This document shows, piece after piece, positions 7,607 through 14,968 of a stretch of DNA of 53,402 nt. Position numbers and translations under genes: made by a program. The first letter of the stretch is position 1. The number at the start of each line of letters is the position of its first letter. Origin of the DNA: a virus; IMG/VR virus record IMGVR_UViG_3300046472_000072, positions 1-53,402 of that record, one strand, 5' to 3'. Below the pieces are notes generated by a model that worked only from the letters and a program-made list of their open reading frames with translations, was not told the DNA's origin and searched no databases.

Positions 7607-8684
7607 GATGGTGAGCCTCTCTGTTTGGAGAGGCTTCCTCTGCGCTGAGCAGGGTATATCCATTCACTTCCTTCATGGCACCTCTGGCGAACCGGTAAAC
7701 CTGTGTTTTGGTGCAGTTTAGTATGGCAGCAATGTCCTCGGCTGATCCCCTAACAACATCCCCAGTGGGGATGTTGTGTAAGGTGTAAAATCCGTTCTTT
7801 AGAGGCTTCTTGCGTTCCTTTTTCAGTCTAGGATCGTCCTCAAGAGTTGAATTAAGGCAGAAATCTCCGCATTTTACCATCTTACCTTTCAGCACGGCGA
7901 AAACACTACCCGCTGGTAGGCTGTATTCCTCGATCAATTGTCTACTCGTCTTGTGCAGGACTTCCCCTGTAGAAATTCTTCTAAACTCTCTGAGTATGGC
8001 GGGCCTATGATTCCAATCGTCTGTACTGGCCATGCAGTAACCTTGTGTAAACTTCACCTCTCCATCTACAATTCTGTTTACATAAGTAATAGGTATGTCT
8101 GCAAATACGCTAAATTCCTTCCTAGTCATCTGGTAAGTCTCGCCAGAGACGATATGCTTAAACATATGCAGAGTGCTGTCTAGTACATTAGGGACCGCCA
8201 TGTTTGATACTGCCATACAAACGCCTTTAGATGTTGTTATTTGCCCCAAAACCAGCCTCGCCACGTCGTTCCTAGTAAGGCCAAATTTTTTCTTGGCGTC
8301 ATCTCTGGTTCCGACCAAAACTTCGCCTGTTCGTAAATCTCTGAACTCATACTTCTTGAAGTCCTTCCTTTTCGCAAGAAACCTGCGAACCGCTTCTTCC
8401 TTAACCCTTGCATACATCTTTCTATTCTTAACTACTGTCCTTCCATCTCTTGGAATGAGCATTGCTTTGGCTGCGTACCACAGCTCGTCAGTGTCGTATG
8501 CCTTAGCTAACAACAAGTGCGCCATAAAGTGGTCTTCCACAGTAAGGTAAACCAAGTTCTCTGGCTCATCCCCTCCTCCCATGCATCTTGCAACGATATG
8601 GTGCCTCTCATAGTACACACCTTCCAGCTTCGGCATCATCTTCCTGTGCTCAATCAACTCATTGTAGATGCGCAGGTAATCCAT
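7593..8684 (-). CDS. HNH homing endonuclease with C-terminal NUMOD-type repeats
   Basis: A 363-residue protein. The HNH nuclease domain is near residues 25-60 (YYERHHIVARCMGGG, then ENLVYL and the helical HFMAHLLLAKAY). Four repeats of about 55-70 residues follow, each with a (S/T)GE or (S/T)GD turn and a small helix-turn-helix; these are NUMOD-type DNA-binding modules typical of phage homing endonucleases. It lies antisense to the surrounding early genes and is the second gene of a cassette whose first gene stops in a TGATG overlap with this start. A homologous cassette lies at 18.2-19.4 kb. Confidence 0.85.
   Translation of the reverse strand: MDYLRIYNELIEHRKMMPKLEGVYYERHHIVARCMGGGDEPENLVYLTVEDHFMAHLLLAKAYDTDELWYAAKAMLIPRDGRTVVKNRKMYARVKEEAVRRFLAKRKDFKKYEFRDLRTGEVLVGTRDDAKKKFGLTRNDVARLVLGQITTSKGVCMAVSNMAVPNVLDSTLHMFKHIVSGETYQMTRKEFSVFADIPITYVNRIVDGEVKFTQGYCMASTDDWNHRPAILREFRRISTGEVLHKTSRQLIEEYSLPAGSVFAVLKGKMVKCGDFCLNSTLEDDPRLKKERKKPLKNGFYTLHNIPTGDVVRGSAEDIAAILNCTKTQVYRFARGAMKEVNGYTLLSAEEASPNREAHHLTEH
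7614..7635 (+). terminator. Hairpin terminator, rightward
   Basis: AGCCTCTC-TGTTTG-GAGAGGCT is an eight-pair stem with a weak T-rich tail, just after the stop at 7606. It lies inside the 3' end of the convergent HNH gene. Confidence 0.5.
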
Positions 8685-8908
8685 CAGACAGACCCTTCCT
8701 GGTCTGTTCCGTACAGTGCGTCATATGCTTCGGTAAGCTGAATGATCTTGGCCAAGCGGTTTGCCTGTTCAAGCTTCGCAAGCATTGCAGCGTCTTCCTT
8801 ATTGGTGTAGTATGTGATTAGCTTCCGGTAGGCTTGGGCCTGGACAGTGTTGAGGTGTTGTGCAGTTTCTACAAGCGTGGCTTTACGATAGTCGAACGAA
8901 CGCGACAT
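8684..8908 (-). CDS. MSRxFDY small protein, partner of the HNH gene (copy 1)
   Basis: A 74-residue, mostly helical protein starting MSRSFDYRKATLVETAQHLN. It is clearly homologous to the protein at 19133-19339, roughly half the positions matching by eye, with shared landmarks FDY, LNTVQ, YYT and MLAKL. In both places it is followed without a gap by an HNH-NUMOD endonuclease, so the two genes move as a unit. The ATG follows GGAGATATCAC. Function unknown; it could be a repressor, antitoxin-like or RNA-binding partner that limits the nuclease. Confidence 0.8.
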   Translation of the reverse strand: MSRSFDYRKATLVETAQHLNTVQAQAYRKLITYYTNKEDAAMLAKLEQANRLAKIIQLTEAYDALYGTDQEGSV

Positions 8909-8961
8909 GTGATATCTCCATGTATAAGAGTGTTTAGAGGGAATTTGAAACAGGCTTACTA

Positions 8962-8980
8962 GAGTAGCGTTGCACTACTC
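8962..8980 (-). ncRNA. 5'-terminal leader hairpin with GCAAC loop (copy 1)
   Basis: The minus strand reads GAGTAGT-GCAAC-GCTACTC: a seven-pair stem including a U-G pair next to the loop. It begins about three bases after the predicted start of transcription. The second cassette has a hairpin of the same size and position with different stem bases and loop GCAAT (19382-19400), so the structure is conserved by compensating changes. Likely a regulatory RNA element. Confidence 0.6.
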
Positions 8981-8989
8981 CATGACGAT

Positions 8990-9018
8990 ATATTACCATT
9001 TGACAAGCCATTTGTCAA
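8990..9018 (-). promoter_or_regulatory. Sigma70-like promoter of HNH cassette 1
   Basis: On the minus strand TTGACA, 17 bases, TAATAT, about 80 bases before the first gene of the cassette. Confidence 0.7.
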
Positions 9019-9059
9019 GATTTGCAGCAATCTTATGGCTCTGTCCCTGATTATTTCTC

Positions 9060-9088
9060 TTGCACGCTTAGGATTCTTATGGCAATAT
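9060..9088 (+). promoter_or_regulatory. Sigma70-like promoter with repeated palindrome in spacer
   Basis: TTGCAC, 17 bases, CAATAT. The spacer holds TAGGATTCTTA (9069-9079), one mismatch from the TAAGAWTCTTA element. It diverges from the cassette promoter at 8990. Confidence 0.55.
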
Positions 9089-9124
9089 GAAGGCTCTTAA
9101 CAGACACATGAGGATTGGACTGAC

Positions 9125-9331
9125 ATGCACTCCCGCAAACACGCCCTCCGCATCCTTGAGCATGGCAACATACAAGCGACAATTGTAGGCCCATCCACAC
9201 GGTGCACATTATATATTCGCTCCAAAGACGAGCCCACAAGCAAGCCATACCAAACGAACATTCATACGCTGCGTCAAGCACGCACAATTTTTGATAACTA
9301 TGTAAGGAGCAATGAGAATGGAAAACAATGA
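9125..9331 (+). CDS. Hypothetical protein, 68 aa
   Basis: A basic 68-residue protein (MHSRKHALRILEHGNIQATI...). Its end overlaps the start of the long GC-rich gene that follows. Ribosome site weak. Not recognised. Confidence 0.6.
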   Translation: MHSRKHALRILEHGNIQATIVGPSTRCTLYIRSKDEPTSKPYQTNIHTLRQARTIFDNYVRSNENGKQ

Positions 9332-11099
9332 TATGAGCACTGTTGTGCTCGACCTGGACAAGCTGGAAGCACTGGCGCGTACCCCGATGCAAGCCGCGAC
9401 AGCAGTTAAAGCCGAGCAAGCGTTATCGGACTTTCATGACGAGGCGACCCCGGCCACCGTGCTCCAGCTTATCGCCCTGGCACGCCGCGCCCCTGCGCCT
9501 GCCGATGATAGGATTACGAAGCTGCGTGAGGCGCTGCGTCAGATCAGCGAAACGCGCTTCGGATGGGAAGGCGACTGCGGCGTGACCCGCATCGCTGACG
9601 ATGCACTGCACGCCGACGATGAAACCGCCGCCCATCAGGCCGCGCCAGCCTCCGCACCTGCTGATGCTCGCGAAATATTGAAGGGCGCAGTGATTCCACT
9701 CGACTGGCGCGTAGTCGCCGGGCAACTGGAAGCGATTGCCGAGAAAGATCGGTCGCCTGAAGTTAAGCGCGGGGCTGAAATTATCCGCTACGTGTGTGAA
9801 CAGCATTTGAGGGTGAAAGAAGCCATCCTAGCCCATCAGGGCGCGCCAGCACAGCCCGCCAACGACGACGACCGACCTATCTTGGAGCGCTCGCGAGAGG
9901 CGCTTGACTACTGCATCAAGGCGCTTGATTCGTTGGGCGTTGCTGAGAATAGCCGCAAGTTTGCACTGAAGAATGCAAGGGAAGTGATCAATTACATCGA
10001 TAGCATCGCGCCAGCACAGCTATCAGCCGCGCCGAGCATCGACACGCCGCAATACCGCAATTTGCTTTTCTGCTACCTGAACGCGTCTCTTTCAAGTGGC
10101 GCGCGCGAGAAGGCTAAAGGCGCGCTTACCGCCTATATCGACGCCGAAATTAAACGTCTCGCCGCAGCGCCGACCAGTGACCAGCAGGCCGGTGCAGTGG
10201 CTGCATTGGTTCCGCTGTCGAGAGAACTTCCTTCGCCCGACGATCATGACCGCGTGCTGGTTTATACCGATGGCGTGGATTTCGCCGGCGAACAGTATTT
10301 CGACATCAAGACCGAGGACTTGTGGGAGGTTGGCCCCGAAAATAGAACCGAAGTGGTCGAGGCCGCAACCCACTGGATGCCCCTGCCGATGCCTGGCGCC
10401 GCTCCTGCTGCCATCAAGCAGGCCGGTGCGCCCGATGCCAAAGATCGGCACATCGAGAGCCTGAAACTGTTAGTACAAGCGTACGGTCCCAAGTCGCTGC
10501 AATACGACATCGAGCACCCAAACGATGGCCTGAATGGCGATGTCGAGCAGGCCGGTGCGCAGCCGGTGGCGCAAGCCGATATTCAGGTGATGCGCGATCT
10601 TGCTTACCGCACGCTGTGGCTGGCATTCGTTTGGAATGATCACAACTTCGACGCGGCCCACAAGGAGGCGCGGGCGACGTGCCAAAATCTCGGCATCAAG
10701 ACGATGAGCGCCGCCAACGAATGGCTCGAAAAGATCAACCGTCTCGCCGCTCCTACGCCTGCTACCGATCAGTCCCAAGCCGCGCGCGATGTGCTGGCCG
10801 AGCGTCAGCGCCAGAAAGAAGTCGAGGGCTGGAATACGAACCACGATGATGGGCACGATGGTGGCGAGATGGCAGTAGCGGCGGGCTACTACGCTCTGTC
10901 CTGCGGCTATCCGCACGAACGTGATATCGGTCGCGGGGCGGTTCCTACGTATTGGCCTTGGGCGCCAAGCTGGTGGAAGCCGAAGGACCGCCGCAGCAAC
11001 CTCGTGCGCGCTGGCGCACTGATCATCGCTGAAATCGAGCGCATCGACCGGGCCGCTACTCCTGTCACCGACCAGCCCAAACAGGAGGATCAGCAATGA
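9318..11099 (+). CDS. Large patchwork hypothetical protein, 593 aa, GC-rich
   Basis: A 593-residue protein that strings together modules usually found in separate small phage proteins. The middle (DRVLVYTDGVDFAGEQYF ... THWMPLPMPG, about residues 305-360) resembles DUF551. The last 100 residues (AERQRQKEVEGWNTNHDDGH ... WKPKDRRSNLVRAGALIIAE) match a common phage protein with the RQRQ..EGW..HDD and WKPKDRR signatures. Alanine/proline linkers (APAPADD, APASAPADA, QQAGAV, EQAGAQ) join the pieces. Codon use is far richer in GC than in neighbouring genes, suggesting recent acquisition. The ATG at 9318 is preferred over 9312 for its 8-base spacing from AAGGAG. Confidence 0.8.
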   Translation: MENNDMSTVVLDLDKLEALARTPMQAATAVKAEQALSDFHDEATPATVLQLIALARRAPAPADDRITKLREALRQISETRFGWEGDCGVTRIADDALHADDETAAHQAAPASAPADAREILKGAVIPLDWRVVAGQLEAIAEKDRSPEVKRGAEIIRYVCEQHLRVKEAILAHQGAPAQPANDDDRPILERSREALDYCIKALDSLGVAENSRKFALKNAREVINYIDSIAPAQLSAAPSIDTPQYRNLLFCYLNASLSSGAREKAKGALTAYIDAEIKRLAAAPTSDQQAGAVAALVPLSRELPSPDDHDRVLVYTDGVDFAGEQYFDIKTEDLWEVGPENRTEVVEAATHWMPLPMPGAAPAAIKQAGAPDAKDRHIESLKLLVQAYGPKSLQYDIEHPNDGLNGDVEQAGAQPVAQADIQVMRDLAYRTLWLAFVWNDHNFDAAHKEARATCQNLGIKTMSAANEWLEKINRLAAPTPATDQSQAARDVLAERQRQKEVEGWNTNHDDGHDGGEMAVAAGYYALSCGYPHERDIGRGAVPTYWPWAPSWWKPKDRRSNLVRAGALIIAEIERIDRAATPVTDQPKQEDQQ

Positions 11100-11323
11100 G
11101 GACTGACCTGCAAATTGCGGTGGGCCACTTGCTACAAGCGATCGATGACGAGGACGCCCAGCGCGCGTTCTGCGAGTCTGTCGGCGGCGCAGCCCTCTTT
11201 CTCGCACTCGGAGGTCTGAACAAAGCCACTGAGTTGCGAATAGGATGGGGGCAGCATGTTCGCAGATTGCTTGACAACCCGGCCACCCCATCGTCTTCCA
11301 ACCAAGGAGCGGGGAATGCGTGA
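11096..11323 (+). CDS. Hypothetical protein, 75 aa, GC-rich block
   Basis: A 75-residue protein (MRTDLQIAVGHLLQAIDDED...) coupled to the previous gene by ATGA. It shares the high-GC composition of the block. No recognised domain. Confidence 0.7.
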   Translation: MRTDLQIAVGHLLQAIDDEDAQRAFCESVGGAALFLALGGLNKATELRIGWGQHVRRLLDNPATPSSSNQGAGNA

Positions 11324-11438
11324 CCTCTACGAAGCACTGCGCAAGGCGATGCGCGAACAGACGCAAGCAGCTCGCGATTTCAGCGAGGCATGGCGGGCAA
11401 ATACTGCACGGCAGCATAAGAAAGGGAGCGGGCAATGA
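11316..11438 (+). CDS. Small helical protein, 40 aa, GC-rich block
   Basis: A 40-residue, arginine/alanine-rich, probably single-helix protein (MRDLYEALRKAMREQTQAAR...). AAGGAGCGGGGA precedes the ATG; it overlaps both neighbours. Function unknown. Confidence 0.6.
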   Translation: MRDLYEALRKAMREQTQAARDFSEAWRANTARQHKKGSGQ

Positions 11439-11923
11439 CTGAACTGACCAACGAGCGCGCAGAGTTTGAGGCGGCGGCACGACGTGACCCATACGCAATC
11501 TACGGCTTCGCACTTTTTGCGGACGGCAAGATGCGGGATCAGGCGCGAACCTATCTTGATACCAAGACGGAAGCCGCATGGGGAATCTGGAAAGCCGCCC
11601 GCCGCGCTACAGTCGCTTGCGGCAAACCTCCAACCTCCGAGTGCGCCCTGCCGCCGCTGCCTGAACCGACTGCCATTGGGTACGCAGATGGCAGCATGAT
11701 GCGCCTGAAGTACGGCTACACCGCCGAGCAGGTCGAGCAGATCAGGCGCGAGGCCGTGGAAGCTGATCGCCGGGGCCAACTCGAATACGCACGCACACTC
11801 GGCTATGAACTTGCTGGCGTGATTGCAGATGTCGAGCAGGGACATGGTTTTGATGATGTGTGCCTTGAAACCATCAAGCGAGTCCGCGCAAGTCTCGCCG
11901 CTCCCGCACAAGGAAAGGAGTGA
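11435..11923 (+). CDS. Hypothetical protein, 162 aa, GC-rich block
   Basis: A 162-residue protein (MTELTNERAEFEAAARRDPY...) of a kind common in Burkholderiales-type prophages: an N-terminal helical segment with AAWGIWKAARR, a proline linker, then a helical C-terminus. It is coupled by ATGA to the previous gene and is the last gene of the GC-rich block. Confidence 0.7.
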   Translation: MTELTNERAEFEAAARRDPYAIYGFALFADGKMRDQARTYLDTKTEAAWGIWKAARRATVACGKPPTSECALPPLPEPTAIGYADGSMMRLKYGYTAEQVEQIRREAVEADRRGQLEYARTLGYELAGVIADVEQGHGFDDVCLETIKRVRASLAAPAQGKE

Positions 11924-11964
11924 TGTCCCAACACAAGCCCTCATAAAATTCTTATCGTCTCCCA

Positions 11965-11993
11965 TTGACAAAACTTCCACGCTGCCCTAGCAT
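11965..11993 (+). promoter_or_regulatory. Sigma70-like promoter
   Basis: TTGACA, 17 bases, TAGCAT. TAAAATTCTTA, one mismatch from the repeated palindrome, lies just upstream (11944-11954). Confidence 0.65.
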
Positions 11994-12029
11994 GTAGCCA
12001 TTAGATGCAAAACATAACAGGGAAGTCCG

Positions 12030-12245
12030 ATGAGCAACATAATGTCAATGGAAGATATACACATCAGCAGCGTTGTTGATGGCGAAATGTATGCGTTTGC
12101 CAAAGCATCTGCTGCCGACAAATCGTGGCCCCTGCAAATCGTTTATCAAGGCGCTGTGTATGAGCTTGACGGCTCGCCATGGGTGCTGCCGAGCGGTCTT
12201 GGCGGTGGGTATGTTGGGGCTGCTCGCTACCTGTACATATGTTAG
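12030..12245 (+). CDS. Hypothetical protein, 71 aa
   Basis: A 71-residue soluble protein (MSNIMSMEDIHISSVVDGEM...), first gene after the promoter at 11965. AGGGAAG precedes the ATG. Not recognised. Confidence 0.7.
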   Translation: MSNIMSMEDIHISSVVDGEMYAFAKASAADKSWPLQIVYQGAVYELDGSPWVLPSGLGGGYVGAARYLYIC

Positions 12246-12254
12246 GAGGGAAGG

Positions 12255-12452
12255 ATGGTTACATTAAGCGAACAGCAATACATCGAAGGCTACGAAGAAT
12301 GTGTCCGATGGTGTCAACTCAACAGACCTCATCCAGATTATATAACAAACTTTCAAGTAAATCCTTTGTGGTCTGACGCGAAATGCAAAGGTTTCCTTGA
12401 CGGGTTGAACGACTACAGGGAGATACATTATGGAGATAGGCGCTACAACTAA
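12255..12452 (+). CDS. Hypothetical protein, 65 aa
   Basis: A 65-residue protein (MVTLSEQQYIEGYEECVRWC...) with GGAGGGAAGG before the ATG. The IEGYEE..W and GFLDGLNDY segments suggest a small helical fold. Function unknown. Confidence 0.7.
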   Translation: MVTLSEQQYIEGYEECVRWCQLNRPHPDYITNFQVNPLWSDAKCKGFLDGLNDYREIHYGDRRYN

Positions 12453-12663
12453 CACTACAGCACGCAATAGGTCTTGTGGGCTTATACTCAAGTGGTGCTA
12501 TGCTTCAGGTATTTGGTATGAATTCTCTGATGATGATATTGTTATTGTGTCTAAGCTCTATCACCTCAAAAGATTCCAACATGGGGTGAAGCAAGTTGAA
12601 CTGTGGCGTTATGGTGATAGTCGCCCAACGCTCACGTACAAGAAGCCTGCGGAGGACGAATGA
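12430..12663 (+). CDS. Hypothetical protein, 77 aa
   Basis: A 77-residue protein (MEIGATTNTTARNRSCGLIL...) that overlaps the previous gene by 23 bases. AGGGAG lies inside the previous coding sequence. Not recognised. Confidence 0.65.
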   Translation: MEIGATTNTTARNRSCGLILKWCYASGIWYEFSDDDIVIVSKLYHLKRFQHGVKQVELWRYGDSRPTLTYKKPAEDE

Positions 12664-12845
12664 AATCCCTCTTAGACAAAGCCTCATACGAGCAGTTATT
12701 CGCTGTCAACATACTGCTTGCTGCTACAAATTTTGGCTTAGGCGGCATTAACATGCTGTTCGGGCTAGTGAGTTTGTGTGTAGCGGGCATGTCTTGGTGG
12801 GATTGGTTTGAACAAGAAAAACGTACACAGAGGAATGAGAAATGA
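12660..12845 (+). CDS. Small membrane protein, 61 aa
   Basis: A 61-residue protein with a hydrophobic stretch at about 13-45 that could form one long or two short membrane helices, ending in a charged tail (EQEKRTQRNEK). ATGA overlaps couple it to both neighbours. Function unknown. Confidence 0.7.
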   Translation: MKSLLDKASYEQLFAVNILLAATNFGLGGINMLFGLVSLCVAGMSWWDWFEQEKRTQRNEK

Positions 12846-13009
12846 ATGATTACATCAAAGATTACTTGGTCTTCCCTTCCGACTTCAAGCATGGTGAGTT
12901 GGAAGAGGCGGTCTTACTTCTTGCTATAAAACTCAATGTTTCCATCATTCGCACAAACAAGCATACTCGGGATGGGAGTGTTGAAATTACACTGGAGGAA
13001 GACGAATGA
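12842..13009 (+). CDS. Small acidic hypothetical protein, 55 aa
   Basis: A 55-residue protein (MNDYIKDYLVFPSDFKHGEL...) with an acidic end. The first ATG, in an ATGA overlap with the preceding stop, opens the full frame; the ATG four bases on leads only to a short frame. Not recognised. Confidence 0.65.
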   Translation: MNDYIKDYLVFPSDFKHGELEEAVLLLAIKLNVSIIRTNKHTRDGSVEITLEEDE

Positions 13010-13085
13010 GCGAGTTAGCCAACCAGCATTGACGGTGTTCAGTTTGTTCTGTAGCCTTGATGTGTTAACCACAACGGAGCACAAC

Positions 13086-13514
13086 ATGAAAAATACTGTC
13101 TGCATTCTCGTAGCAGCCCTCTTGTCAGCATGCGGCGGAGGAGGCTCTACCCCTGCTGTGGACAACTCAGCGGCAATTCAGCAAGCCATTAGCAACATCA
13201 GCGTCCCAGGTGTGAGCACGACAGCTCCAGCATACACGGGTGCGTTCGTTCTCGTGAATAACTCGGCTGTAGGCTTCGTTGCCGGGACAAGCGATGACAA
13301 CGTAGCGATGGTGGCTGCTAAGGCTGTGGCAGACAATCCGAAAGGGCAAGCGGACAATTATAAACTCCTGATTTCTGATGCAGGACTAAAGCTGACCGTC
13401 GTTGGCGGCTTGACCGGCACCAAAAGCAGCATTACGGGTCTCTTGCTGTCGTACCCAGATATTCATTACTTGGCCAAGCTGACAACCACAGGGTTGATTG
13501 TGCAGCGCCTGTGA
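13086..13514 (+). CDS. Phage-encoded lipoprotein
   Basis: A 142-residue protein with a signal sequence and lipobox LSAC (cysteine at residue 16) followed by GGGGS, so it should be lipid-anchored. Glycine at +2 favours the outer membrane. The mature part is alanine/threonine-rich with beta-like segments. Phage lipoproteins of this size are often superinfection-exclusion factors that block receptors or DNA entry (for example T5 Llp); that role is inference from type, not homology. A structured RNA and a terminator follow. Confidence 0.8.
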   Translation: MKNTVCILVAALLSACGGGGSTPAVDNSAAIQQAISNISVPGVSTTAPAYTGAFVLVNNSAVGFVAGTSDDNVAMVAAKAVADNPKGQADNYKLLISDAGLKLTVVGGLTGTKSSITGLLLSYPDIHYLAKLTTTGLIVQRL

Positions 13515-13558
13515 CAAACATCAGCACACCATCAAGACATCACGCTACAATACATCTG

Positions 13559-13598
13559 TCCCGCCAATACGTTGAGGCTGTGGGGCAGCTAGGCGGGA
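13559..13598 (+). other. Stable stem-loop
   Basis: TCCCGCC pairs with GGCGGGA (seven pairs) around a 26-base loop that contains a smaller GCTGtggggCAGC stem. It lies just before the terminator, so it may be the 3' end of the lipoprotein mRNA or a small RNA. Confidence 0.4.
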
Positions 13599-13610
13599 GG
13601 CAGCACTAGG

Positions 13611-13645
13611 GCCGGGAGCGTAAGCTTTCCGGCTCTTTTCTTTTG
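13611..13645 (+). terminator. Rho-independent terminator
   Basis: GCCGG/CCGGC with an inner AGC/GCT around a GTAA loop, followed by TCTTTTCTTTT. It ends the lipoprotein transcript. Confidence 0.75.
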
Positions 13646-13660
13646 TGTGCTGAAAAGTTC

Positions 13661-13689
13661 TTGCAATGCTCAAGATTCCTTGGTAAGAT
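13661..13689 (+). promoter_or_regulatory. Sigma70-like promoter
   Basis: TTGCAA, 17 bases, TAAGAT. The spacer carries CAAGATTCCTTGG, a relative of the repeated palindrome; a perfect copy follows at 13700. Confidence 0.6.
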
Positions 13690-13699
13690 CGAATCTCGT

Positions 13700-13710
13700 T
13701 AAGATTCTTA
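13700..13710. promoter_or_regulatory. Perfect TAAGAWTCTTA palindrome
   Basis: TAAGATTCTTA, about where the transcript from the promoter at 13661 should begin; a good operator position. Confidence 0.5.
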
Positions 13711-13738
13711 CGTCATCTAACAAACAACGGAGAGCAAA

Positions 13739-14002
13739 ATGAACGACATCGAATCCCTCATTCCCCAAGGCTGGCTGTTCCTCTCGGCAGATTTCTCGTG
13801 CAAGACTAGTTCATTCGACATGTTCGCCGATCACGACACAGGCTCTGTAATGCTTGTACGCAATTACGAAGGACAACGAGCGTTCTACGCGCTTGAGAGT
13901 TACGAAGAACGAGATGCTTTCCAGCTCTACGTCTTAGGCAGCGGGAAGACGCTTAGGGAGGCTGTTGAGAATGCTGTAGAGCATATTCAGAAGGAGGAGT
14001 GA
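13739..14002 (+). CDS. Hypothetical protein, 87 aa
   Basis: An 87-residue acidic protein (MNDIESLIPQGWLFLSADFS...) with an alpha/beta pattern, of a type seen in other phages. The ribosome site is in an AACAAACAACGGAGA leader (13719-13733) that is repeated before the gene at 14810. Function unknown. Confidence 0.75.
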   Translation: MNDIESLIPQGWLFLSADFSCKTSSFDMFADHDTGSVMLVRNYEGQRAFYALESYEERDAFQLYVLGSGKTLREAVENAVEHIQKEE

Positions 14003-14229
14003 TGAAAACATACGGCACATACAAGGACTGCGCAGGAGCTGACGCACCAATCGACCAATATCGCATGCACGAGCTACTAGACAGAGTGCACATGCTTCAT
14101 ATAATGTTCGGGGACTTTATCGAGGACCATCCCGCAGCAACACTTGTACAAGAAGATGTGCAAGAAATTGGGAGGCTTCTTTCGGGCCTGTATCAGAAGG
14201 TTGGGCGAATTGAATTCAATGGAGGCTAA
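14002..14229 (+). CDS. Hypothetical protein, 75 aa
   Basis: A 75-residue helical protein (MKTYGTYKDCAGADAPIDQY...) starting at the ATG that shares its first base with the previous stop (TGATG). Not recognised. Confidence 0.7.
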   Translation: MKTYGTYKDCAGADAPIDQYRMHELLDRVHMLHIMFGDFIEDHPAATLVQEDVQEIGRLLSGLYQKVGRIEFNGG

Positions 14230-14231
14230 AT

Positions 14232-14399
14232 ATGTGCCCCACTACAGTACTCTCGATTTTAGCCTTTCACGGTGTACCCTACTTCATCGAAGACTCGCGA
14301 ATTATTGCTGTTAGCAAGCAGATGCACAACGGGCTGTTTGAGTACCACACTATTTTTAGCAAGTGGGATTTGCTAGTGTGGCTCGGCGTAACAAACTAG
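14232..14399 (+). CDS. Hypothetical protein, 55 aa
   Basis: A 55-residue protein (MCPTTVLSILAFHGVPYFIE...) with GGAGGCTAAAT before the ATG. Mixed hydrophobic, no clear membrane helix. Function unknown. Confidence 0.6.
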   Translation: MCPTTVLSILAFHGVPYFIEDSRIIAVSKQMHNGLFEYHTIFSKWDLLVWLGVTN

Positions 14400-14408
14400 G
14401 AGAATAAA

Positions 14409-14735
14409 ATGGCAAAGAAAGATAGTAAGGAAATGCTGCAAAACAAAATAGCAGCATTAAGGAAGGCTCGAAGCAGAATTAGAGGTGGTATCAGGCATTG
14501 GATTTGCATTGCCCTAGACGACGTAGGGGGGCAAAATCCTAAACTCAGGAACGCTTGCACAGAGTTGATTCGTTACATTGCCAAAGCACTCGGAAGACAC
14601 AGCCTTCTCAGTGACTGGGTGCATTCTCGCCCACACAAATTTTATGTCTCTTGGGACGATATGCAGCGCAACCGCCTTCAATGGATTGACTGGATGATTG
14701 CTTGTCTTGAAGAAGACCTTGCGGAGAAAGCGTAA
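14409..14735 (+). CDS. Hypothetical protein, 108 aa
   Basis: A 108-residue basic, helical protein (MAKKDSKEMLQNKIAALRKA...) that may bind nucleic acid, judging only from its charge. AGGAG precedes the ATG. Confidence 0.7.
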   Translation: MAKKDSKEMLQNKIAALRKARSRIRGGIRHWICIALDDVGGQNPKLRNACTELIRYIAKALGRHSLLSDWVHSRPHKFYVSWDDMQRNRLQWIDWMIACLEEDLAEKA

Positions 14736-14751
14736 AATTCTTATTGAGTCC

Positions 14752-14780
14752 TTGACAGCCAACCTTAGGCTTGCTATTCT
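14752..14780 (+). promoter_or_regulatory. Sigma70-like promoter
   Basis: TTGACA, 17 bases, TATTCT; TAAAATTCTTA (14733-14743) lies just upstream. Confidence 0.65.
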
Positions 14781-14809
14781 AAACCTGTCAACAAACAACG
14801 GAGAATGAC

Positions 14810-14959
14810 ATGAGTGAAACTACCGAAAAAGCCCTGATCCACCTAAAATGGTTGCTGGAGTGCGGATGTGACTTTGAGTACTCTGCCTCCAAAACAGCTA
14901 TGTGCTACGGAGTTGACCGACAGGCACTGGTAGACGCCTATTCAGAAAATAAACACTGA
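14810..14959 (+). CDS. Small hypothetical protein, 49 aa
   Basis: A 49-residue protein (MSETTEKALIHLKWLLECGC...) with GGAGAATGAC before the ATG in the AACAAACAACGGAGA leader (14790-14804). Function unknown. Confidence 0.65.
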   Translation: MSETTEKALIHLKWLLECGCDFEYSASKTAMCYGVDRQALVDAYSENKH

Positions 14960-14968
14960 GACCCAACC

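Noticed and set aside
10470-11579. 369-codon open frame antisense to the GC-rich block
   Set aside because: A shadow of high-GC codon use. The plus-strand frames have coupled starts and recognisable domains, the minus frame has none.
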